From Oscillospiraceae bacterium (lineage in GTDB: Bacteria > Bacillota_A > Clostridia > Oscillospirales > CAG-272): 7,417 nt of DNA. The translations under genes and the position numbers were made by a program. Of this stretch, positions 1-5,744 are shown one piece after another. Positions within the stretch are counted from its first letter, which is position 1, and every line of letters begins with the position of its first letter. The notes below the pieces were generated by a model. The model was not told the origin of the DNA and did not search any database. It was given only the letters and a program-made list of their open reading frames with translations. The stretch is taken from assembly GCA_015064195.1 (NCBI GenBank), contig SVSO01000148.1, positions 1 to 7,417 on the forward strand, read 5' to 3'.

Positions 1-455
1 CCTTGCCCCATGACCAACGCCGCCTCGCCCAGCTCCACGCGCGTCTTGCGCACGGCGGCCATGGAGAAGGATGCGATGTAGCAGAGCGCCGCCGCTTCAA
101 GGCTGACGCCGTCGGGGAGCTTCACCACATTCTGCGCGGGAAGAATGTTGACGGTTTTGTGGGAGGATGCGAACATGGCGACGCGGTCGCCGGGAACGAT
201 GCCCGTGACGGCTTCACCCACGGCCTCCACGATGCCGGAGGAGCTGTAGCCCGCGCTTCTGGGGAAGAGCGGCTTCGTGGGATCGGCAGGCTCGCCGATG
301 TTGATGTTGAGGTCGCCGGTGATGTTGGCGCGCTCGGTGCCGCAGCTGATGGTGCTGAAAGCGGTGCGTACCCGTACACCACCGGCAGGCAGTGGGGTGT
401 CGGGGATGTCCAGCAGCTCAGCGGTGTTCAGGCGTGTGAAGAGAATCTGTTTCAT
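1..455 (-). CDS. Zinc-type medium-chain (MDR) dehydrogenase, N-terminal part
   Basis: Reading the minus strand from the ATG at 455 gives an open frame of about 151 codons that leaves the window, so only the N-terminal half is visible. It begins MKQILFTRLNTAELLDIP and shows the GroES-like domain of MDR alcohol/polyol dehydrogenases: a Cys-Gly-Thr-Glu motif at residues 38-41 (the Cys is a usual catalytic zinc ligand), a Gly-rich stretch ending VPGDRV near 87-92, LPDGVSLEAAAL near 113-124, and VMGQG near 148-152, where the Rossmann NAD(P)-binding loop starts. The usual Gly-His-Glu is replaced by Gly-Tyr-Ser at 69-71, so this belongs to an atypical MDR subgroup and the substrate cannot be named. 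The start is supported by GGAGG at 466-462, six bases upstream. The gene is divergent from the AraC gene and may oxidise or reduce a sugar or polyol linked to this locus (inference). Confidence 0.85.
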   Translation of the reverse strand, partial: MKQILFTRLNTAELLDIPDTPLPAGGVRVRTAFSTISCGTERANITGDLNINIGEPADPTKPLFPRSAGYSSSGIVEAVGEAVTGIVPGDRVAMFASSHKTVNILPAQNVVKLPDGVSLEAAALCYIASFSMAAVRKTRVELGEAALVMGQ

Positions 456-487
456 AATGTGCCTCCGTGAAAATTTGCTCTGATTTC

Positions 488-516
488 ATTATACCACATT
501 GACAGCCGCCGCGCAA
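488..516 (-). promoter_or_regulatory. Sigma-A promoter for the dehydrogenase, extended -10
   Basis: On the minus strand, TATAAT (493-488) is preceded by TGG (496-494), forming a TGnTATAAT extended -10. The -35 candidate 17 bases upstream (TTGCGC, 516-511) matches only in its TTG, which is acceptable with an extended -10. The predicted start near 481 leaves a short leader containing the GGAGG site. The element abuts the -35 of the opposite-facing AraC promoter. Confidence 0.65.
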
Positions 517-527
517 TATGCTATAAT
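499..527 (+). promoter_or_regulatory. Consensus sigma-A promoter for the AraC regulator
   Basis: A perfect TTGACA (499-504) and a perfect TATAAT (522-527) are separated by 17 bases. The -10 is also TG-extended (TATGC before TATAAT), as is common in Firmicutes. Transcription should begin near 534, giving a leader of about 34 bases before the TTG start. The spacer contains CCGCCGCGC, an oddly GC-rich block in an otherwise AT-rich region. Confidence 0.85.
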
Positions 528-554
528 ATGAATAACATCACGATACTATGATTT

Positions 555-562
555 GAGGTGAT
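555..562 (+). promoter_or_regulatory. Ribosome binding site that fixes the TTG start of the AraC gene
   Basis: GAGGTGAT matches the anti-Shine-Dalgarno complement over eight bases and ends five bases before TTG at 568-570. The nearest upstream ATG (548) stops after two codons, and the next in-frame ATG is codon 20 with no comparable site, so TTG is the best supported start. Confidence 0.8.
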
Positions 563-567
563 TTATT

Positions 568-1356
568 TTGACGCAGCATCGGGATTTTTCTTCTTTTTCT
601 CCCGAATATCATAACATTTCTCCGATGGCGTATCTTCACAATGTGCAGATCGCCATGCACTGCTACCATGGCAGCCACACAACCGGCGTCACCAATACCT
701 TCAAGGAGCACTGCTTCGGCTACATTTTTGACGGCTCCGTGCGCATTCTGCTGCCGAGCGGTGAGCTTTGCGCATCGGCGGGAGATCTTCTTTACATCTC
801 ACAGGAATCACAATACTATTCCATCTGGAGCGGCGAGCCGGACATCTGCTTTCTCTCCGTGCAGTTTGGGTTTGCCAATCGCAGCACCCATGCGGGGCTT
901 GGACTGCAGATCGTGCGCGGGATGCCGAAAGAACCGTTTCTGCGGCTGTATGAGACGCACCGAAACCATCCGATGGCGGCGCTCTCGGCTATGTACGAAA
1001 TACTCGGCGAGCTGTATGAAAATCGTCTCACCACGCCGCACCGTGCCGCATCCCGCACGCTTCCGGCGCAGCGGTATATTGAATCGCACACCCATGAGGT
1101 GATCGCGGTGGAAACGCTCGCCGGGCTGTGCGGCATGAGCGCATCGCATTTTCACGCGGTATTCCGCCGCGAGATCGGCTTGACGCCGGTGCGATACCGT
1201 CACACGCTGCTCGTGCAGGAGGCGATGAAGCTGCTGCTGCGCACGAATCTCTCGGTGGAGGAGATCAGCGACCGTCTGGGATTTTCTTCCTCCTGCTATT
1301 TCCGCCGCGTATTCTCCGGTATCACGGGCAAGACGCCGCTGGAAATCCGGGAATGA
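568..1356 (+). CDS. AraC-family transcriptional regulator with cupin-like sensor domain
   Basis: A 262-residue cytoplasmic DNA-binding protein of normal length for the family. Residues ~20-105 resemble an AraC-type cupin/beta-barrel ligand domain (GSVRILLPSGEL, then AGDLLYIS at 71-78). Residues ~165-262 form the two-helix-turn-helix AraC domain: the first HTH is around 182-204 (ETLAGLCGMSASHFHAVFRR) and the second around 229-261 (SVEEISDRLGFSSSCYFRRVF followed by GKTPLEIR), matching the family's signature of I-A-x-x-x-G-F-x-x-x-x-Y-F-x-R-x-F. Such proteins usually activate nearby sugar-use genes when their ligand binds. Its position between a divergent dehydrogenase and a hydrolase/transporter set on its own strand makes it the likely local regulator; the ligand is unknown. 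The start is TTG. No terminator is visible after the gene, so read-through into the hydrolase gene is possible. Confidence 0.93.
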   Translation: MTQHRDFSSFSPEYHNISPMAYLHNVQIAMHCYHGSHTTGVTNTFKEHCFGYIFDGSVRILLPSGELCASAGDLLYISQESQYYSIWSGEPDICFLSVQFGFANRSTHAGLGLQIVRGMPKEPFLRLYETHRNHPMAALSAMYEILGELYENRLTTPHRAASRTLPAQRYIESHTHEVIAVETLAGLCGMSASHFHAVFRREIGLTPVRYRHTLLVQEAMKLLLRTNLSVEEISDRLGFSSSCYFRRVFSGITGKTPLEIRE

Positions 1357-1402
1357 TGATTCAGAAATGATCGTAATACACAACCTCGTCCATCGGGCGG
1401 CA

Positions 1403-1427
1403 TTTTCTGCGGCGCGGCGGGAGAATA
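1403..1427 (+). repeat. Leader repeat, copy 1
   Basis: This segment (TTTT, C, then TGCGGCGCGG, then CGGGAGAATA) nearly matches 3227-3250 upstream of the binding-protein gene: 22 of 24 aligned bases agree, with one single-base gap. It lies about 43 bases before the -35 of the hydrolase promoter. It is followed at 1439-1445 by AGGAGGG, an apparently unused ribosome-binding-like sequence. The role is unknown; it could be a regulator site or the remnant of a duplicated leader. Confidence 0.5.
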
Positions 1428-1459
1428 TGAAAACAAACAGGAGGGATCCATAAAAATTC

Positions 1460-1474
1460 TGCAAACGGCTTGCA
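1460..1474 (+). promoter_or_regulatory. Candidate operator (cre/LacI-like palindrome) over the hydrolase -35
   Basis: TGCAAACGGCTTGCA is an inverted repeat with perfect five-base arms and a further C/G pair around the central G. Its left half fits the catabolite-repression cre pattern TGnAAnCG, but the right half is shifted by one base from the cre consensus. Its last five bases are the first five of the -35 hexamer TTGCAT, a position where a bound protein would block RNA polymerase. CcpA or another LacI-family repressor is a plausible binder (inference). Confidence 0.45.
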
Positions 1475-1498
1475 TTTTCAAAAAAAATATGCTATACT
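1470..1498 (+). promoter_or_regulatory. Sigma-A promoter for the glycoside hydrolase gene
   Basis: TTGCAT (1470-1475) and TATACT (1493-1498) are separated by 17 bases, and the -10 is TG-extended (TATGC before TATACT). Transcription should begin near 1505. The ATG at 1489 lies inside this -10 region and so would not be in the transcript, which supports the downstream ATG at 1534 as the real start. Confidence 0.8.
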
Positions 1499-1533
1499 AT
1501 TCTCAATCATCTGACTGCGAAAGGATTTTTATC

Positions 1534-3165
1534 ATGTCAAAAGGATTTGAAGCAAGGGATTATCAGATTACTCCGGTCTGCGTGCGGTTTTCTTCGGAGG
1601 ATGCGGGGCTTACGCATCTGTATGAGCGGTGTACGGCGCTGGCGGAGGAGAATATCAAGCAGTTCGGCGACCGGCGCGTCATGCAGGAGGGCGCAAAATA
1701 TCACGGCGTCTGGCTCGAGACTCAGCCCATGGGCGGCGAAATGTATGCCACCCGCGATATGGAGATCGCGCTGAACAATCATCTCATTTTCATGCAGTAT
1801 CAGCGCCGCGACGGAAGAATGCCCGGCATGATTACATTCCGCCTGCCCTTTGACGGCATGACAGTGCATCAGGACTGGATGCAGGGCGATTTTTTCACCC
1901 GCAGTGCGCTTCGGATGTATTATTTCATCGGCGAGGACAAGGGCTATCTCCGTCTCCTCTACGACTGCCTGAAGGATTTTGACGAATATCTCTGGAACTA
2001 CCGTGACAGCGACGGCGACGGCTGTCTGGAAGCGTGGTGTACATGGGACACCGGCGACGACAATTCCACAAAGCTGCTCTATCAAGGCGTTCACGCCCAT
2101 AACCACGGTCTGCACTGCGGCGAGACTGTGCCGGAGGACCACGGCGGAATGCCCTTTGAATCGGCGGAATACATGGCCTATTCCTATTCCCACCGCGCAG
2201 TGCTTGCGGAGATCTCCGATATTCTCGGAAACGGAGAAGGCGACCGTTGGCGTCGTGCGGCGAAGGCGGTGCAGGACAAGGCCAGGGACTATCTCTGGGA
2301 TGCGGAGCGCGGGGCCATGTTCGACCGTGACCGGGACAATGTGCGCATCCACTGCCTCAGCACCTCCAACATCAAATGCCTCTATCACGGGCTGTTCACC
2401 CAGGACATGGCCGACGAATTCATCCGCCGCCATCTCATGAATCCCGACGAATTCTTCACCTTTGTGCCGCTTCCCAGCATTGCGGCAAACGATCCGCTGT
2501 TCTATCTCAATGCCGAGGTGAACAATCTCTCGACGGAAGCACTGGCGAAGGTGAAGCAGTTCATGGCCGGCGACATCGACGACAACTCATGGTCAGGGCC
2601 GGTGGGCGGACTTTCCGTTCAGCGCTCCCTCGATGCGCTTCTCGGCTACGGTCATCACGCGGAAGCATCCGCCATCGGCAGACGCTGGCTGGCAAATCTC
2701 ATCCGCGAGGACACCTTTGTCCAGCAGTACAATCCCTTCACCGGAAAAGCCGCGCCCGGCACGGAAGGCTACGGCCCCACGGTGCTGTCCGCGCTGGAAT
2801 ATCTCACCTATCTCTACGGCGTGGATTATGTGAACGGCAAGCTCATCTGGAGCATTTCTGCGGAAGGCGCGGATTCAGTCTATGAGCAGGAGCTGTTCGG
2901 GCGTGTGTATACGCTGGAGCGGCATGACGGGTGCGCGGTTCTGCGGGTTGACGGCGAACCGGTTCTCACGGCGAAGTCCGGCGCGCGCATCGTCACCGAC
3001 CCTGACGGCAAGGTGGAATGCGTCTGGGGCATGGAAGCCGCGGCGCAGGAGTTCTGGCTGGAGCTTGACGGCAAGCGCATTCAGGGACAGCTGAAGCCCA
3101 ATCAGTGCCTCGTCGTCAACGGTGACGGCTTTTCGGAGCGTGTGCAGATCGAATGCGCGATTTAA
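1534..3165 (+). CDS. Cytoplasmic GH63/mannosylglycerate-hydrolase-like glycoside hydrolase
   Basis: A 543-residue protein starting MSKGFEARDY behind AAGGA (1521-1525, eight bases before the ATG). It has no signal peptide, so it should act in the cytosol. The sequence fits an (alpha/alpha)6-barrel (six-hairpin) glycosidase of the GH63/MGH1-like group: GGEMYATRDMEIAL near 67-80, YQRRDGRMPGMI at 89-100, DWMQGDFF at 114-121, the WDTGDDNS motif at 171-178 corresponding to WESGxDNS with Asp176 as predicted general acid, WSGPVGGL at 353-360, and YNPFTG at 399-404. The last ~100 residues are predicted to form a beta-rich C-terminal domain. At the position where relatives usually carry the catalytic base (Glu before N-Y-N/D-P) this protein has Gln397, so activity is uncertain. 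The substrate is probably a small oligosaccharide or glycoside brought in by the neighbouring transporter (inference). It is less likely to be a trehalase or amylo-glucosidase relative of the same fold. Confidence 0.8.
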   Translation: MSKGFEARDYQITPVCVRFSSEDAGLTHLYERCTALAEENIKQFGDRRVMQEGAKYHGVWLETQPMGGEMYATRDMEIALNNHLIFMQYQRRDGRMPGMITFRLPFDGMTVHQDWMQGDFFTRSALRMYYFIGEDKGYLRLLYDCLKDFDEYLWNYRDSDGDGCLEAWCTWDTGDDNSTKLLYQGVHAHNHGLHCGETVPEDHGGMPFESAEYMAYSYSHRAVLAEISDILGNGEGDRWRRAAKAVQDKARDYLWDAERGAMFDRDRDNVRIHCLSTSNIKCLYHGLFTQDMADEFIRRHLMNPDEFFTFVPLPSIAANDPLFYLNAEVNNLSTEALAKVKQFMAGDIDDNSWSGPVGGLSVQRSLDALLGYGHHAEASAIGRRWLANLIREDTFVQQYNPFTGKAAPGTEGYGPTVLSALEYLTYLYGVDYVNGKLIWSISAEGADSVYEQELFGRVYTLERHDGCAVLRVDGEPVLTAKSGARIVTDPDGKVECVWGMEAAAQEFWLELDGKRIQGQLKPNQCLVVNGDGFSERVQIECAI

Positions 3166-3180
3166 TGGAATAAACGCAAA

Positions 3181-3221
3181 GATTTCCCGGAGGAGTGACA
3201 TTCTTCCGGGAAGTCTTTTTT
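3181..3221 (+). terminator. Intrinsic terminator after the hydrolase gene
   Basis: GATTTCCCGGA (3181-3191) pairs with TCCGGGAAGTC (3205-3215) as an 11-base-pair stem with a single G-U pair and a 13-base loop, followed directly by six T (3216-3221). It lies 15 bases after the hydrolase stop codon, so it should end or reduce transcription before the transporter genes. Confidence 0.88.
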
Positions 3222-3226
3222 GTATG

Positions 3227-3250
3227 TTTTTTGCGGCGCGGGGCAGAATA
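3227..3250 (+). repeat. Leader repeat, copy 2
   Basis: This is the second copy of the element at 1403-1427: a T run, TGCGGCGCGG, then GGCAGAATA. It lies just after the terminator and 31 bases before the binding-protein ATG, in the space where a promoter or control site for the transporter genes would be expected. No good -35/-10 pair was found here. The best weak candidate is TTGTAT (3220-3225) with AGAATA (3245-3250), whose 19-base spacing is poor. Confidence 0.5.
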
Positions 3251-3281
3251 ACCTTGCAAAATCAAAAAAACCGGAGGATGT

Positions 3282-5744
3282 ATGAAACGATTCTTTTCCC
3301 TGACGCTTGCGGCCGCCCTGATGCTTTCCGGCTGTACCGGCAAATCCGGCGCGGCGGATGACACCGAAAGCTTCACCTATCGGGATTCGGTGGTGACGCT
3401 GGCCGCCAACTGGAACCCCCACACCTACGAAACTGCGGATGACAGCTATCCCGACGAATTCATCCGCTCCCAGCTGTATACATTCATTTTCAACGATGAA
3501 CTGCATCCCATGAACGGCCGCGCGCCGTATGAGGGGTATGTGATTCTGCCCGAAATGGCGGCATCCGTGCCGGTGGATGTGACGGAGACGGTAAAGCGGG
3601 AGCATCCGGAATTCCGGATTCCCGCATCAGCGGCGAGCGGCTATGCGTACACCATCGACCTGAATCCCGCCGCGTGCTGGGAGGACGGCACCCCCATCAA
3701 CGCGGACACCTACGTGTATTCCATGGGCCAGCTTCTCGATCCCGAGCGGCTCAACTACCGCGCATCCGATTTTTATGCCGGTGAGCTGAGCATTGCCGGG
3801 GCGGAGCTTTACGCCAATCAGGGACGGAGCGTCAAACTTCCCGCCGGGGACGTGATGGCAAACGAAGCTCATGCTGACATCGCCGCCTTCCTTGCCGTCC
3901 ACGGCGATGCGCCGGCCCTCATCAACTGGCAGGCTTCCTTTGGGGGACGGTACGATTTCGCCGCCCATCCGTGGAACAGCATCTATGAAGCGGCGGCACT
4001 GGTGGCGGCGGAGGACGCGCTGACCGATTCCACCCTCACCCTTCGCCAGATGCACGATTTTTTCATCAAAGCCGCCGGTGAGGAGGGAGAATCCCGGTTT
4101 CTCTCGGAGGTTTCCCTCGATTGGAGCTATCCGTCCGGTGTGGAGTTTTCCTCGGTAGGGCTGTACAGATCCGGCGAATATCAGATCACGCTGGTGCTTG
4201 ACCGGTCGCTGGCGGGCTTCAATCTGCTCTACAGTCTGTCCTCCGGCAACTGGATCGTGTATCCGGAGCTGTACGAGAAATGTCTGCGCAAGGAGGGGGA
4301 TGCGTGGTTCTCCACCTACAACACCAGCGCGGATACCACCGTTTCCTACGGCCCGTATCGCATGGTGTCCTATCAGAGCGACAAATCCATGCGCTTTGAG
4401 AAAAATCCCGCATGGTACGGCTGGACGGACGGCAGGCATCGCTATATCGATCCCGTGGACGGCCGGGAATATCCCATGTATCAGACCACAGCCATCGAAA
4501 CGCAGGTGGTGGCGGAAGCCGCCACCCGGAAAATGATGTTTCTGCGGGGCGAGCTGGCATCCTATTCCCTTCAGTCGGAGGATTTCGCCGCCTATAAAAG
4601 CTCGGAGTTTGCCCATGTGACGCCGGGGGAGACGCTGTTTTTCCTCATTCTGAACGGCTATCGGAAGGCCATCGAAAATCGCGAGGCAAGCGGAAGCTTT
4701 GACAAATCTTCCGCCGATCTTGAGACGATGATGCTCAAAAGCTTCCGGCAGGCGGTGGCACTCACCTACGACAAATCCGAATTCGCCGCCGCCATTTCGC
4801 CCGCCCGCTCCGCCGGATACGGACTTATCGGCGATGCCTATCTCTACGATCCGGCAAACGGTCTGCGTTATCGGGACACGGATGCGGCAAAGCGGGTGCT
4901 GTGCGATTTTTACAGCGTGGATGTTTCGCGCTATCCGACGCTGGATGCGGCGGTGGGATCCATCACCGGCTATGCGCCCGAGACGGCGAAGATGTACTAT
5001 CGCCGCGCATTTGAGGAAGCATTGGCGGCGGGGTATATCACCGATGCGGACGGGAACGGCGTGTCCGATCAGACCGTGACCATCGAATATACCGTCTCCA
5101 CGGACAGCGATTTTATGACCAAAACCATCGATTATCTCAACGAAAAAATGCGGGAGGTGACGGTGGGAACGCCATTTGAAGGGAAGATCCGCTTTGTCAA
5201 ATCCGCGCCCTACGGAACGGAGTGGCCGAACAAGCTGAAGAGCGGCCTTTCGGACACGGTGCTCGGCGGATGGAACGGCTCCGCGCTCAATCCCTTCAGC
5301 CTCACCGATCTGTACACCAATCCCGCCTATCAGTACGATGCCAAGTGGTTTGACGCATCCGGCGTGCGGCTGACGCTGACGGTGAATACGGCGAAAATGG
5401 GCGAATCCCCGGTCATGCGGGACGTGACCATGAGCCTTGCGCAGTGGTCGGATGCGCTGAACGGCGAGACGGTGCGCGATTACAACTTCGGCGACGGCAT
5501 CGCGGATGTGGAGACGAGGCTGGAGATCCTCGCCGCCATGGAAGGCGCGGTGCTTCAGACCTACAACTATATCCCCATGCTGCAGGATGCATCGGTGTCG
5601 CTTCTGTCAAAGCAGCTGTATTATGTGGTGGACGACTACAATCCGGTGATGGGACGGGGCGGATTTGCCTATCTCCGGTACAATTACGACGACGGCGCGT
5701 GGGCGGATTATGTTGCCTCCGAGGGCGGGGAGCTGCGATACTGA
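3282..5744 (+). CDS. Extracellular solute-binding lipoprotein, family 5 (Opp/Dpp type), extended
   Basis: An 820-residue lipoprotein. The N-terminus MKRFFSLTLAAALMLSGC has a charged start, a hydrophobic core and an LSGC lipobox, so Cys18 should be lipid-anchored on the outer face of the membrane. Family-5 marks are WEDGTPINADTYVYS starting at W133, YGPYRMVSYQSDKSMRFEKNPAWYG starting at Y356 (split here only by family convention into GPY and NPxWY parts), and a late domain with TKTIDYLNEKMREV. Residues 588-596 (DADGNGVSD) resemble a calcium-binding loop. Family members are usually 500-600 residues; here about 220 residues separate the W-DG and GPY motifs instead of roughly 80, implying a large insertion. 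The ATG follows GGAGG (3273-3277) by only four bases. The stop overlaps the permease start. The ligand could be a peptide or an oligosaccharide; the neighbouring hydrolase favours a sugar compound (inference). Confidence 0.9.
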   Translation: MKRFFSLTLAAALMLSGCTGKSGAADDTESFTYRDSVVTLAANWNPHTYETADDSYPDEFIRSQLYTFIFNDELHPMNGRAPYEGYVILPEMAASVPVDVTETVKREHPEFRIPASAASGYAYTIDLNPAACWEDGTPINADTYVYSMGQLLDPERLNYRASDFYAGELSIAGAELYANQGRSVKLPAGDVMANEAHADIAAFLAVHGDAPALINWQASFGGRYDFAAHPWNSIYEAAALVAAEDALTDSTLTLRQMHDFFIKAAGEEGESRFLSEVSLDWSYPSGVEFSSVGLYRSGEYQITLVLDRSLAGFNLLYSLSSGNWIVYPELYEKCLRKEGDAWFSTYNTSADTTVSYGPYRMVSYQSDKSMRFEKNPAWYGWTDGRHRYIDPVDGREYPMYQTTAIETQVVAEAATRKMMFLRGELASYSLQSEDFAAYKSSEFAHVTPGETLFFLILNGYRKAIENREASGSFDKSSADLETMMLKSFRQAVALTYDKSEFAAAISPARSAGYGLIGDAYLYDPANGLRYRDTDAAKRVLCDFYSVDVSRYPTLDAAVGSITGYAPETAKMYYRRAFEEALAAGYITDADGNGVSDQTVTIEYTVSTDSDFMTKTIDYLNEKMREVTVGTPFEGKIRFVKSAPYGTEWPNKLKSGLSDTVLGGWNGSALNPFSLTDLYTNPAYQYDAKWFDASGVRLTLTVNTAKMGESPVMRDVTMSLAQWSDALNGETVRDYNFGDGIADVETRLEILAAMEGAVLQTYNYIPMLQDASVSLLSKQLYYVVDDYNPVMGRGGFAYLRYNYDDGAWADYVASEGGELRY

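Noticed and set aside
3..470. Plus-strand open frame of 155 codons at the left edge
   Set aside because: The minus-strand frame over the same bases encodes a clear MDR dehydrogenase with its own promoter and ribosome binding site.
537..562. ATCAC/GTGAT inverted repeat that could hide the AraC ribosome binding site
   Set aside because: It has only five base pairs around a 16-base loop, too weak to claim as a riboswitch or attenuator.
808..1464. Minus-strand open frame of 218 codons opposite the AraC gene
   Set aside because: It is fully explained by the AraC gene on the plus strand, and its product resembles no family.
515..1500. Shared 15-base sequence AATATGCTATAnTAT at 515-529 and 1486-1500
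   Set aside because: Both copies are TG-extended -10 promoter regions, so the similarity follows from the sigma-A consensus and need not be a separate operator.
1489..1533. Upstream ATG at 1489 as the hydrolase start, adding 15 residues
   Set aside because: It lies inside the TG-extended -10 of the gene's own promoter, upstream of the expected transcript start, and the ATG at 1534 has its own AAGGA site.
1537..2433. Minus-strand open frame of 298 codons opposite the hydrolase
   Set aside because: It lies wholly within a gene with clear family motifs, its product shows no recognisable domain, and it has the look of a codon-bias shadow in GC-rich DNA.
3627..4616. Minus-strand open frame of 329 codons opposite the binding-protein gene
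   Set aside because: It is an antisense shadow in GC-rich coding DNA, with no recognisable domain and a well-supported gene on the other strand.
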